A stretch of DNA of 45,744 bases from Mesostigma viride (GCA_009746045.1 RPFO01000291.1:64001-109744), one strand, 5' to 3'; numbered from the stretch's first letter, positions 24,601 to 35,238 are shown. The notes: generated by a model not told the origin, from the sequence alone. Numbers and translations are program-made.

Positions 24601-27600
24601 GAAAACGTGTGCCAGCCGGTAGCAAACTGGGCCAAGCTGCCACGGAATGGTGGTACCGCCTGCCGTCCGGCACTTTGAAGCCCGCCGGTGCTATAATTCC
24701 TATCGTCCACGCATGTTTTCCCCTGCCTCAAACCGCACGTTGCATTTAAATCTGGAGCCCAAAATTCACTGAAAACGTGTGCCAGCCGGTAGCAAACTGG
24801 GCCAAGCTGCCACGGAATGGTGGTACCGCCTGCCGTCCGGCACTTTGAAGCCCGCCGGTGCTATAATTCCTATCGTCCACGCATGTTTTCCCCTGCCTCA
24901 AACCGCACGTTGCATTTAAATCTGGAGCCCAAAATTCACTGAAAACGTGTGCCAGCCGGTAGCAAACTGGGCCAAGCTGCCACGGAATGGTGGTACCGCC
25001 TGCCGTCCGGCACTTTGAAGCCCGCCGGTGCTATAATTCCTATCGTCCACGCATGTTTTCCCCTGCCTCAAACCGCACGTTGCATTTAAATCTGGAGCCC
25101 AAAATTCACTGAAAACGTGTGCCAGCCGGTAGCAAACTGGGCCAAGCTGCCACGGAATGGTGGTACCGCCTGCCGTCCGGCACTTTGAAGCCCGCCGGTG
25201 CTATAATTCCTATCGTCCACGCATGTTTTCCCCTGCCTCAAACCGCACGTTGCATTTAAATCTGGAGCCCAAAATTCACTGAAAACGTGTGCCAGCCGGT
25301 AGCAAACTGGGCCAAGCTGCCACGGAATGGTGGTACCGCCTGCCGTCCGGCACTTTGAAGCCCGCCGGTGCTATAATTCCTATCGTCCACGCATGTTTTC
25401 CCCTGCCTCAAACCGCACGTTGCATTTAAATCTGGAGCCCAAAATTCACTGAAAACGTGTGCCAGCCGGTAGCAAACTGGGCCAAGCTGCCACGGAATGG
25501 TGGTACCGCCTGCCGTCCGGCACTTTGAAGCCCGCCGGTGCTATAATTCCTATCGTCCACGCATGTTTTCCCCTGCCTCAAACCGCACGTTGCATTTAAA
25601 TCTGGAGCCCAAAATTCACTGAAAACGTGTGCCAGCCGGTAGCAAACTGGGCCAAGCTGCCACGGAATGGTGGTACCGCCTGCCGTCCGGCACTTTGAAG
25701 CCCGCCGGTGCTATAATTCCTATCGTCCACGCATGTTTTCCCCTGCCTCAAACCGCACGTTGCATTTAAATCTGGAGCCCAAAATTCACTGAAAACGTGT
25801 GCCAGCCGGTAGCAAACTGGGCCAAGCTGCCACGGAATGGTGGTACCGCCTGCCGTCCGGCACTTTGAAGCCCGCCGGTGCTATAATTCCTATCGTCCAC
25901 GCATGTTTTCCCCTGCCTCAAACCGCACGTTGCATTTAAATCTGGAGCCCAAAATTCACTGAAAACGTGTGCCAGCCGGTAGCAAACTGGGCCAAGCTGC
26001 CACGGAATGGTGGTACCGCCTGCCGTCCGGCACTTTGAAGCCCGCCGGTGCTATAATTCCTATCGTCCACGCATGTTTTCCCCTGCCTCAAACCGCACGT
26101 TGCATTTAAATCTGGAGCCCAAAATTCACTGAAAACGTGTGCCAGCCGGTAGCAAACTGGGCCAAGCTGCCACGGAATGGTGGTACCGCCTGCCGTCCGG
26201 CACTTTGAAGCCCGCCGGTGCTATAATTCCTATCGTCCACGCATGTTTTCCCCTGCCTCAAACCGCACGTTGCATTTAAATCTGGAGCCCAAAATTCACT
26301 GAAAACGTGTGCCAGCCGGTAGCAAACTGGGCCAAGCTGCCACGGAATGGTGGTACCGCCTGCCGTCCGGCACTTTGAAGCCCGCCGGTGCTATAATTCC
26401 TATCGTCCACGCATGTTTTCCCCTGCCTCAAACCGCACGTTGCATTTAAATCTGGAGCCCAAAATTCACTGAAAACGTGTGCCAGCCGGTAGCAAACTGG
26501 GCCAAGCTGCCACGGAATGGTGGTACCGCCTGCCGTCCGGCACTTTGAAGCCCGCCGGTGCTATAATTCCTATCGTCCACGCATGTTTTCCCCTGCCTCA
26601 AACCGCACGTTGCATTTAAATCTGGAGCCCAAAATTCACTGAAAACGTGTGCCAGCCGGTAGCAAACTGGGCCAAGCTGCCACGGAATGGTGGTACCGCC
26701 TGCCGTCCGGCACTTTGAAGCCCGCCGGTGCTATAATTCCTATCGTCCACGCATGTTTTCCCCTGCCTCAAACCGCACGTTGCATTTAAATCTGGAGCCC
26801 AAAATTCACTGAAAACGTGTGCCAGCCGGTAGCAAACTGGGCCAAGCTGCCACGGAATGGTGGTACCGCCTGCCGTCCGGCACTTTGAAGCCCGCCGGTG
26901 CTATAATTCCTATCGTCCACGCATGTTTTCCCCTGCCTCAAACCGCACGTTGCATTTAAATCTGGAGCCCAAAATTCACTGAAAACGTGTGCCAGCCGGT
27001 AGCAAACTGGGCCAAGCTGCCACGGAATGGTGGTACCGCCTGCCGTCCGGCACTTTGAAGCCCGCCGGTGCTATAATTCCTATCGTCCACGCATGTTTTC
27101 CCCTGCCTCAAACCGCACGTTGCATTTAAATCTGGAGCCCAAAATTCACTGAAAACGTGTGCCAGCCGGTAGCAAACTGGGCCAAGCTGCCACGGAATGG
27201 TGGTACCGCCTGCCGTCCGGCACTTTGAAGCCCGCCGGTGCTATAATTCCTATCGTCCACGCATGTTTTCCCCTGCCTCAAACCGCACGTTGCATTTAAA
27301 TCTGGAGCCCAAAATTCACTGAAAACGTGTGCCAGCCGGTAGCAAACTGGGCCAAGCTGCCACGGAATGGTGGTACCGCCTGCCGTCCGGCACTTTGAAG
27401 CCCGCCGGTGCTATAATTCCTATCGTCCACGCATGTTTTCCCCTGCCTCAAACCGCACGTTGCATTTAAATCTGGAGCCCAAAATTCACTGAAAACGTGT
27501 GCCAGCCGGTAGCAAACTGGGCCAAGCTGCCACGGAATGGTGGTACCGCCTGCCGTCCGGCACTTTGAAGCCCGCCGGTGCTATAATTCCTATCGTCCAC

Positions 27601-28796
27601 GCATGTTTTCCCCTGCCTCAAACCGCACGTTGCATTTAAATCTGGAGCCCAAAATTCACTGAAAACGTGTGCCAGCCGGTAGCAAACTGGGCCAAGCTGC
27701 CACGGAATGGTGGTACCGCCTGCCGTCCGGCACTTTGAAGCCCGCCGGTGCTATAATTCCTATCGTCCACGCATGTTTTCCCCTGCCTCAAACCGCACGT
27801 TGCATTTAAATCTGGAGCCCAAAATTCACTGAAAACGTGTGCCAGCCGGTAGCAAACTGGGCCAAGCTGCCACGGAATGGTGGTACCGCCTGCCGTCCGG
27901 CACTTTGAAGCCCGCCGGTGCTATAATTCCTATCGTCCACGCATGTTTTCCCCTGCCTCAAACCGCACGTTGCATTTAAATCTGGAGCCCAAAATTCACT
28001 GAAAACGTGTGCCAGCCGGTAGCAAACTGGGCCAAGCTGCCACGGAATGGTGGTACCGCCTGCCGTCCGGCACTTTGAAGCCCGCCGGTGCTATAATTCC
28101 TATCGTCCACGCATGTTTTCCCCTGCCTCAAACCGCACGTTGCATTTAAATCTGGAGCCCAAAATTCACTGAAAACGTGTGCCAGCCGGTAGCAAACTGG
28201 GCCAAGCTGCCACGGAATGGTGGTACCGCCTGCCGTCCGGCACTTTGAAGCCCGCCGGTGCTATAATTCCTATCGTCCACGCATGTTTTCCCCTGCCTCA
28301 AACCGCACGTTGCATTTAAATCTGGAGCCCAAAATTCACTGAAAACGTGTGCCAGCCGGTAGCAAACTGGGCCAAGCTGCCACGGAATGGTGGTACCGCC
28401 TGCCGTCCGGCACTTTGAAGCCCGCCGGTGCTATAATTCCTATCGTCCACGCATGTTTTCCCCTGCCTCAAACCGCACGTTGCATTTAAATCTGGAGCCC
28501 AAAATTCACTGAAAACGTGTGCCAGCCGGTAGCAAACTGGGCCAAGCTGCCACGGAATGGTGGTACCGCCTGCCGTCCGGCACTTTGAAGCCCGCCGGTG
28601 CTATAATTCCTATCGTCCACGCATGTTTTCCCCTGCCTCAAACCGCACGTTGCATTTAAATCTGGAGCCCAAAATTCACTGAAAACGTGTGCCAGCCGGT
28701 AGCAAACTGGGCCAAGCTGCCACGGAATGGTGGTACCGCCTGCCGTCCGGCACTTTGAAGCCCGCCGGTGCTAGAATTCCTATCGTCCACGCATGT
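18699..28796. repeat. 170 bp satellite, about 59 tandem copies
   Basis: The text repeats exactly every 170 bp (six units per 1020 bp). Each unit starts GGTACCGCCTGCCGTCCGGC and contains GTGCTATAATTCCTATCG, GCATTTAAATCTGGAGCCC and GCCAGCCGGTAGCAAACTGG. Interior units look identical by eye. The first unit has an extra 4 bp (TATCCGGCGTCCAC against TATCGTCCAC). The last has CTAGAATTCC instead of CTATAATTCC and breaks off at about 28796. There is no ORF across units. The unit length suits a nucleosome. Its position directly upstream of the family A leader also fits tandem 5'-UTR monomers. Confidence 0.97.
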
Positions 28797-29126
28797 CCTT
28801 GCATCACTCCCCGGAAAGGAGAACTTTTGCGGATGACTGTAGGTGTAAGTTGGCGATGCCCTAGGATCCGGAGACGTCCGTCCTATAGTCAGCGAAAGTT
28901 GGTGCGAGAGGTCCCCAGTTCGATTTCGGTCGGATTCATTTGCACTCGCGTTTTCCGCGTTTTCCGCGGACCGGCACTGAACGCAAATGGTTTTCACCTT
29001 TGCGGAGTGCCAAATAAGAATCAAAATCAGAATATATTTGTCGTGGTATCTCTTGTTAGCGTCGGCTTTGTTTATTTTTACTCCTGGGTGCCTTTACTCT
29101 GCTGTAGTAAGTCATTATATTTTTAA
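28797..29126 (+). mobile_element. SINE-like element with box-B-like motif and family-A-like 3' tail
   Basis: The sequence diverges from the satellite at 28797. It contains CCCCAGTTCGATTTCGGTCG (28913-28932), close to a Pol III box B, and ends with TTTACTCTGCTGTAGTAAGT followed by ATTATATTTTT. That end matches the family A 3' terminus (CACTCTGCTGTAAGTAATTATATTTTT, written here in two overlapping parts at 5098-5124). A tRNA-related head with a LINE-matched tail is the classic SINE design. I do not see a convincing box A, so the head is tentative. The reverse frame (RNRTGDLSH) is of a kind often seen when tRNA-like SINE sequence is translated by chance. Confidence 0.5.
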
Positions 29127-29209
29127 ATATTCATTGAGAATGATTGAATATATATTCATTGAGAATGATTATATTTTTTAATATATATTCATTGACATTG
29201 AACCGACCC
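29127..29209. repeat. AT-rich tail with repeated ATTCATTGAGAATGATT
   Basis: Two copies of ATTCATTGAGAATGATT and a third partial copy alternate with TATATAT and T-runs after the SINE-like tail. This is probably tail or target-site slippage. Confidence 0.6.
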
Positions 29210-29405
29210 TGTGGGCAAGCCCCCTTCCCCCAAGCGGAGGAGGCGTTTTGATGAGTAGTGTAGTGAGGATTTTCTAGACTAGATAGCTTAGAGTTAGGAT
29301 CGTTCGATTACGCGGCTTCCCCCACCCCATCCATCATGGAATATGTGCTACATGATCTCCCCACGGAGGCATATGTTATAATTTAATTTAATTTAATTTA
29401 ATTTT
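29210..29405 (+). mobile_element. L1-like LINE 3' end (5'-truncated)
   Basis: The plus-strand sequence matches the inverse complement of 3418-3600: GGGCAAGCCCCCTT, GGAGGAGGCGTTTTGATGAG, GGAATATGTGCTACATGATC and a tail of repeated AATTT at about 29379-29405. Only the last codons of the ORF and the 3' UTR remain. Confidence 0.75.
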
Positions 29406-29449
29406 TAACTGACATTGATAGATCACGGTGGTGAGATTGGCATGCATAT

Positions 29450-29645
29450 CAATATGGAGGCGTTTTGATGAGTAGGGTAGTTAGGATTTTTCTAGACTAG
29501 CTAGATAATTAGCGTTAGGTTCGTCCGATTATGCGGCTCTCGCCACTCCACCACCCATCAAGGAATATGTGCTACATGATCTCCCTGGCAACGGAGGCAT
29601 GTTATGATTTTATTTAATTTTAATTTTTAATTTAATATCAATGCA
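29450..29645 (+). mobile_element. Second L1-like LINE 3' end (5'-truncated)
   Basis: A diverged copy of the same 3' UTR: GGAGGCGTTTTGATGAGTAG, AGGAATATGTGCTACATGAT, then CTCCCTGGCAACGGAGGCAT and a degenerate TTTAATTTTAA tail. It lies about 45 bp downstream of the copy ending at 29405. Confidence 0.7.
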
Positions 29646-29913
29646 TATTTCAATGCACAAGGCTACACATTTCCATCGATCACCGTTCATATTCATTGAA
29701 TCCTGAACGACTCGAATACGCGGACAAGCTTACGGCAGGCTCGAGCTACACTGTACCATGGTCCGGATTCGATCTCCCGATTTCTGCAGGCCTGCGCTGG
29801 TTGTCTCCTTGATATCATGGTATTCGAGCGCAACCTGTTCTTTCATGGCAGTCTCAAAATTCTCATCAGTAGTGGTGGTGACAATGTGCCTAAAAGACCC
29901 GGGGCCACGGCCC
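29646..29913. other. Spacer with dispersed repeat copy 3 at 29763-29815
   Basis: No gene seen. GGATTCGATCTCCCGATTTC (29765-29784) continues into GCCTGCGCTGGTTGTCTCCT and matches 3004-3046 (-) and 12604-12640 (+). Confidence 0.5.
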
Positions 29914-29917
29914 TTAA

Positions 29918-31616
29918 CCCCTAAATGGGCAGAAATACTGCCGATGCATCGGCTGTAACTTCACAATTTTGCAAACCAGATGCCATCCAACCCACCCATA
30001 TCCAATGGCTGTCCTTGGGGGCCAAGCATGTCCATGAGTTGCCCTTCGGGTTGGTATATCACAACCTTACATATATGCAGGGTAGGCCATGTATAACTGC
30101 CGTCAAAGTCAGGGGGGTCAAGACGAGCGTTTTCATTTTTGGTAGAATGTGCATTTTGAATTATGTTGTAAGAGCTAGGCACCTACCACTTCAGGGATGA
30201 TAAACAATTAGTTGCTGAACAGTTTGAGCCATTGGGGTCATCATTTGGGTGGGTATACCAGCAGTTACACCCAGTACAGCCCATAGGGGTACCGTTGGTA
30301 AAAAGCAACCAAGGGGGTAGGAGTGGGCATACTACCTACTAATACCTACTAATATGGCCCCCAACCATGCCACACAATACATTTCCCTTCCACAATGTTG
30401 GGGAAACATAACTGCATCATCACACTGCCCTTACATGGCACCTATGTGCAGGTGCCACCTTGTCCATGCACGTAGGTAACGTGGTACGGATACCCTACGC
30501 AAGGCATGCATTCTAGGAGGCAGCCACCAACAAACTAGTGATTTTAAGCCTATTTCAGTTTGCCCTAGCAAGGATAAACTAGGCCTAAGCTGCTATAGCT
30601 TGCCAGGTGATGGCCAGCACACCTGGTGGCACATGCTGACAATGGGAAGCTTCTACTCACCGGTTACATGCTTGATGATGCCACAGAGACCAGCCAACTG
30701 CCTCACACTCATGCAATATGTGTGTGGGAAATGTATAACAAACATATATGGAGGTATTCAAACCCATACAGCCTCTAAAACTTATCACCATCACCCTGTG
30801 GCAGGTCAACTGACTGAGGGAAGCATCTGAGAAGGGTGTTTTAGAAAGGGGCCAGGCCAGGGTCAAGAAAGAGCATGAATAATGCAAAAAGAATGTGCTA
30901 CACAAGCTAGAACGTATATATAAACGTCAAACATCGATAGGAAAACGATGATTAAGCTTTACCAGGCATGGCTGGCGTTACCTTGGCCCAGGCGGTGGCG
31001 GCAAAATGGCGCATTTCGGCACACCAAAGTTGTGCAGCATGGTCGCTGGATTCGGCGATTTCTGGCCACCCTTGCACGTTTACGACTACCATGTATCATA
31101 AAAAGTACAAATAAACCAATATATCCTTTAAAATACGCCGGAAAGGTATTGCTGTCAACGTTTCTATCGTCCGGCCTGATCGCAGTTTTTTCCAGCAAGA
31201 ACGCTGCCGACACCTATCAAATGGCATTCCCGCGAACCAAAAATTGGCCTGTATCATCTTTAGGACGTATAAAATCAATTTACTGAGTTTGGTCAGAAAA
31301 TTCGAACGAAAACGTAAATGCCATGCGTGGGCGCAAGCCGCCATGGCCAGGTCGTCGTTTTCCGGAATGCACGTTGTACGTGGAAAAGTACCCTGACCCC
31401 TTGTACTTTGACCGGCCAGAACACCTCTATAACTTTGTCAGAAGTATGCAAACCCTAGTACCATGCTGTGAGGAAAATTATAAACTTTCGATCTTCTCAG
31501 CTAAGCTTTTCCTAATTCTCAATAGTTTTCGCGGCATTTGGTCCCCCGAGAAGGGGCCGACGTGTCGGCTGTAACTCAGTTTTAGGCGGAAAATCGGCAG
31601 CCAGACCATTTAGGGG
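29918..31616. mobile_element. piggyBac-like non-autonomous DNA transposon
   Basis: The ends are CCCCTAAATGG (29918-29928) and its inverse complement CCATTTAGGGG (31606-31616), each directly flanked by TTAA (29914-29917 and 31617-31620). TTAA target sites and C-rich ends are hallmarks of piggyBac elements (family knowledge). A direct repeat, TCGGCTGTAACT, lies just inside each end (about 29947 and 31565). The 1.7 kb interior has no DDE transposase. Its longest frames (30948-31286 on +) are unrecognised. The inverted repeats are short, so the element could be old. Confidence 0.7.
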
Positions 31617-31620
31617 TTAA

Positions 31621-31950
31621 TAATCAATTCCTCTACATAGCATGAATTGTGACACTGCCAATCTCTCCCAGTTGGATCTTGTTTTAGGCCGGAATTCTAG
31701 CGATGAATCTATGAATTGCACTGGCCGCTTATAGCTTTCACCTGCATTGTAAGGCCCGGCAGACGCACAAGAAGACACATGCACACAACCGCTCAACAGA
31801 TCCAGGAGTCAGGACCGTTCAGGCAGCATATGGGCACAAGCAACTCAAAGCTGTGACCAAAGCCATCCATTATTATACATTTCTTGGTCGGCAGCAGCGG
31901 CCCGCAATTCTAGCTGCAACGGTGCTTCCATTACCGGGAGATTCCTATAA
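31621..31950. other. Spacer, no gene seen
   Basis: Unique sequence between the piggyBac-like element and the third family A copy, without long frames or repeats. Confidence 0.4.
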
Positions 31951-31964
31951 GCTCATATATATAT

Positions 31965-32429
31965 TTTAAAAATATAATTACTTACAGCAGAGTAAAATCA
32001 CTCAAACCAAAGCAAACGCCCAGCTATAAACCTATATACAGAGCCATGTCAAAGCTCTATACTACGATAAGACCAATGGAAACGCCTAACGGGAGGAACC
32101 TAATAGCCCTGCTGCACCGCAAAATCAGCCCGCGTACGGCGGAGCATGATGTCAGCCATGGCCCGAGTCAGCGCCACCGACAAGCGCTGACGCCAATATG
32201 ACGTCCAGGTCCGCGCCGACCATGGGGCCCGCTGGCCCTCCAGGTCCAGCCGGTCCTCCCGGAGCCGGCAACACTCCTTGAAGAAGGCGGAGGTCAGGGG
32301 CCCCATGGCCCCAAACTCCTCCAGGACAAAGGGCACCACACGATGGTGCCCGACGTCGCCGTAGGCCAGGAGCTTGGCCCGCTCCGCCCGGTCCGCCGTG
32401 TAACCTGCCGTGAGGGAGGCCCCAGCCAC
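31965..32429 (-). mobile_element. Family A non-LTR retrotransposon, 5'-truncated copy 3
   Basis: On the minus strand the copy covers the last 110 codons and the 3' UTR. Coding sequence lies at 32100-32429, in one frame up to the TAG at 32100-32102. The 3' end abuts CATATATATATTTT on the left, and the truncated 5' end abuts an (AT)n run at 32431-32444 on the right. So the element sits inside an AT microsatellite, like the copies at 4159-5130 and 5131-18698. The coding part matches the plus-strand copy at 4636-4992 almost exactly. Confidence 0.85.
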
Positions 32430-32444
32430 CATATATATATATAT

Positions 32445-32778
32445 GATTCGAATCACAAGCAAAAATGCCTCGGCTGTTATACTCATGAACGAACTCACCT
32501 CCTCCTTGAATATCCCGCTCTGACACAGCTTCCATTGCGGCTTTCAGACATTTTGACTGCCAAACGGGTGCCAGATCCGGCTTGGGGGCCGGCTTCGTCG
32601 GTAAGAAGGACGCTGCCATCGCCACGGTTGTACGTTGTTGTCTGCGCGGCCGGTAATTAAGGAGTGAAATCCCCCGGACGCTACACCCGTACAACAATGG
32701 GTGATTTCTGTCGTCTGAAAGGTGTCATTACTAGTAATTATAATACATACGTGATTTCAGCACGGGAGGTGCGTTATA
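32445..32778. other. Spacer, possible minus-strand exon at about 32445-32620
   Basis: On the minus strand the frame SKCLKAAMEAVSERDI...GEFVHEYNSR is protein-like and ends at the family A insertion. It could be an exon fragment of a host gene next to an intron holding the (AT)n tract. Nothing confirms expression, and I do not recognise it. Confidence 0.2.
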
Positions 32779-32821
32779 TAATTAATTAATTAATTAATTA
32801 ATTAATTAATTAATTAATTAA
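32779..32821. repeat. (ATTA)n microsatellite
   Basis: About ten uninterrupted TTAA-phase tetranucleotides. Confidence 0.95.
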
Positions 32822-32944
32822 GTAGCTTCCATCATCATTCCGTCATCATTCCGTCATCGCGACTATGGGAAGTGCACCACCCTTATGCTGGCATCTGCCA
32901 CCCCTATAGTGACCCTATAGTGACCGCGGCCTAGGATGGGTCTC

Positions 32945-32977
32945 ACCCTAAGCCCTAACCCCTAAAACCCTAAACCA
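32945..32977. repeat. Degenerate telomere-like repeat
   Basis: CCCTAAGCCCTAACCCCTAA followed by AACCCTAAACC: five tandem CCCTA-type units mixing CCCTAA, CCCTAAA and CCCTAAAA spacing. It resembles plant/green-algal telomere sequence in an interstitial position. Confidence 0.6.
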
Positions 32978-33092
32978 CTTGCAAAAAACAGAAGTACCCC
33001 CTGCCACCACTGCTCACCAGGTTGTGACATTTAGGCTGGCATCTGTCACCACCCCGGCAGTTGTGATGGTGTGTTGGGGGTGTGACAAGGAT

Positions 33093-33467
33093 GGCGAAAA
33101 ATTGCACGTAAGTAGTCTTAAGAAAAGAACGCCCAATTTTTCGCCACCCTGCCACCCCTTGGCGCGGGGTATAGGAGGTGTGTGTCAAGGTGTGACAAAG
33201 GATGGCGAAAAATTGCACGTAAGTAGTCTTAAGAAAAGAACGCCCAATTTTTCGCCACCCTGCCACCCCTTGGCGCGGGGTATAGGAGGTGTGTGTCAAG
33301 GTGTGACAAGGATGGCGAAAAATTGCACGTAAGTAGTCTTAAGAAAAGAACGCCCAATTTTTCGCCACCTTCCCCCACTGGCCGGCGCTGGGGTTGGCGT
33401 GGTTTGTTGGTGTGGCGAAAAATTGCACGTAAGTAGTCTTAAGAAAAGACCGCCCAATTTTTCGCCA
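33093..33467. repeat. Four hairpin-forming repeats next to the viral segment
   Basis: A 54 bp core starting GGCGAAAAATTGCACGTAAG and ending CCCAATTTTTCGCC begins at 33093, 33204, 33314 and 33414 (spacing 111, 110 and 100). In each core GGCGAAAAATTG pairs with CAATTTTTCGCC, leaving a loop of about 28 bp that contains the palindrome CTTAAG. The first three copies share the intervening CACCCCTTGGCGCGGGGTAT segment. The fourth has a different spacer. Core conservation is higher than spacer conservation, which suggests the hairpin is the functional or mobile part. Confidence 0.9.
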
Positions 33468-33785
33468 TGGCCTCGCAGGGTGAGGGAGCCGGCGAGGGCC
33501 GCGCGGCGGGGTGTGCAGAGTGTTAGGGTTTATTAATCTGGAAACTCAGACGACCTATGCAAGAATCCCACACGACCTGTGTCGATGCATAAGAGGTTTA
33601 CTCTGGATGCATAACTCGCAGTTAGCACTGCATTTCGAGACGAAATGAAAATTGTTTTCAGCATATATTGACGCGTTTTATACTGCATAAACGAATTCAT
33701 TAAAATTTATATCACGTTCACATTCGTTATCAGCTCAACAAGAGCGAAATGGCAAGCTCGTTGCCGTCGTCAACAAGACGACAAT
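33468..33785. other. Left flank of the viral gene block, no gene seen
   Basis: AT-rich sequence with a TTAGGGTTTATTAAT motif at 33523. The left end of the virus may lie here or in the hairpin repeats. No terminal inverted repeat can be tested because the right end is outside the window. Confidence 0.4.
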
Positions 33786-34361
33786 CTACTCCTTGTCCTT
33801 GGAGTGTCCAGTCAGGCTCTTCACGTACGAGGCGGAGTTCTTCTTGTCGCCATGGCCGTGGGAGCTTGACGCTCCCTCGCGGCTCCTCTTCCTGCCATTG
33901 GAAGTGGCGGTCTTTGCGTCCTCGAAACCCTTCTTTGCCTCCTCCCATGCCTTGTAGAGGGCAATGGGGGAAATGCCTGGCTGGCGCTTGGACTTGGAGA
34001 AGCCATTGACGAAATCTTCGACCATCTGAACGCATCCGGCGTCGGCTTGGTCGAGGCGAATCCACTCGCAGCGGTCCTCGACCTTCCTCGGCTTTGCCGC
34101 ATTCTTCTCGTAGACCCACTCGACGCAAATTTTCGGCGTCTTGCGGTCGACATCGTCATATCCGGCGTCGTGAATCTTGAAGACCTCGCAGGTAGGTCCG
34201 GTGCATCCAACAGCACCTTCGTTTCCGGAAAGAAGGGAGACCTTGTGCGTCAGGTGTGCGAGCTGGTCAGATATCTTTGTCTGACCGTCCTCGAGACCAT
34301 CGAGGATTTTTCCAAGCATTGCCAACGCCTTCTCGCAAGGCCCTGCGTTTCGGGAAGCCAT
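33786..34361 (-). CDS. PLV-segment protein, unrecognised, helical N-terminus
   Basis: 191 aa from the ATG at 34361 (MASRNAGPCEK). The frame extends further upstream only through unlikely sequence. Residues 8-45 look like a long amphipathic helix or coiled coil (ALAMLGKILDGLEDGQTKIS...LTHKVSLL). The middle contains a TGPTCEVFKIHDAG...PKICVEWVYE segment with several cysteines. The C-terminus is basic and low-complexity (GRKRSREGASSSHGHGDKK). I do not recognise a family. It is the leftmost gene of the viral block and is transcribed in the same direction as the capsid genes. Confidence 0.6.
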   Translation of the reverse strand: MASRNAGPCEKALAMLGKILDGLEDGQTKISDQLAHLTHKVSLLSGNEGAVGCTGPTCEVFKIHDAGYDDVDRKTPKICVEWVYEKNAAKPRKVEDRCEWIRLDQADAGCVQMVEDFVNGFSKSKRQPGISPIALYKAWEEAKKGFEDAKTATSNGRKRSREGASSSHGHGDKKNSASYVKSLTGHSKDKE

Positions 34362-34511
34362 GGCTACCGGCAGAGAGCTTGGCAACGTGAGATGCGTGAC
34401 TTGCACGTGATTTTGCCTATTTGTGCACAATGTGCCAAGGTCCGTTACGTCTGCTGGCACGGCCTGGACAGGACGCGAAGGTGGCTGGACTTGTACAAGT
34501 GTCGAACTTGG

Positions 34512-35222
34512 CTAAATTTCGGAGCGATGCAAGTCTAAGGTGGCCTCTACCACGTGGCGAGTTCTGGGACGTGAATTTAGGTAAAAAGACTCGTAAGCGT
34601 GCGAGTAATCAACTGGGTCACTTGTCAAGCGCCTGAACGAAGATTCTAGAGTGTCCACGAGAGTGAATTTTCCGAAGCAACCACCCATATATAATTCATA
34701 GAAATTACTTGCCATGGCAGGAACATTTTTTTTCTCTAGTCCTCGGACTTTCTCGAAACGCAAAATTACAACGAATTTCGCCACAGCCGTTGGGACCGTG
34801 TAAGAATCATCACCAGCAGCCCTGTCGAGGTGCACTAGGCTTAAAGATAAACGACCACCATTCCGAAACAGATATGGATCCGTCAGATTCATATAGTTAT
34901 GATCGTTGATGCACGTGTAATTTGTCGCCACCGCCCCACCAGAGCAGACTTCTGAAAAAAGCACTGCGTGCTCATTCAAGTTGTTTTCTGCCCCTAAAAA
35001 ATTGGGAGAAATAACTCCTAAAGTACTCTTCCCAGCCGCACCAGCGACGCCAATTAGATAAGCGGTGTGCCCCCCTCCTCTCCAATCCTCGTTAATTATT
35101 GGGGCTCTAGGATCAGGTTTGATGGCGAATTCCGCGCGCCTTGAGGCCGCATCAAAACTTAATGCTTTATCAGAGTCAAGAAGGATTTGATAAAACAACG
35201 GATACTCCATTAATATAGACAT
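34512..35222 (-). CDS. PLV-segment protein, unrecognised, probably structural
   Basis: 236 aa, starting at the ATG at 35222. The sequence is rich in beta-forming segments (GGHTAYLIGVAGAAGKSTLGVIS, split by turns; RLSLSLVHLDRAAGDDSYTV; AKFVVILRFEKV). No transmembrane segment or enzyme motif is seen. It lies 16 bp downstream of the LamG-like gene on the same strand, in the structural gene cluster. I infer a virion or surface protein. The last 60 residues differ in character and may be a separate helical domain, or readthrough after a frame change. Confidence 0.55.
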   Translation of the reverse strand: MSILMEYPLFYQILLDSDKALSFDAASRRAEFAIKPDPRAPIINEDWRGGGHTAYLIGVAGAAGKSTLGVISPNFLGAENNLNEHAVLFSEVCSGGAVATNYTCINDHNYMNLTDPYLFRNGGRLSLSLVHLDRAAGDDSYTVPTAVAKFVVILRFEKVRGLEKKNVPAMASNFYELYMGGCFGKFTLVDTLESSFRRLTSDPVDYSHAYESFYLNSRPRTRHVVEATLDLHRSEI

Positions 35223-35238
35223 AGATAATTGTAAACAT

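Noticed and set aside
18699-28796. CRISPR-like or protein-coding repeat
   Set aside because: Units are contiguous 170 bp copies with no variable spacers and no frame open across units; this is a satellite.
28656-29024. Minus-strand ORF with RNRTGDLSH peptide
   Set aside because: This type of peptide arises from translating tRNA-like or SINE sequence; the frame starts in satellite DNA.
32152-32697. Single minus-strand gene joining 32445-32620 with family A sequence
   Set aside because: The frame crosses an (AT)n insertion site into retrotransposon sequence, so the fusion is accidental; only the outer part could be a host exon.
34047-34538. Plus-strand ORF of 163 codons in the viral segment
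   Set aside because: It is antisense to the 191-codon minus-strand gene, whose composition and cluster orientation are more convincing.
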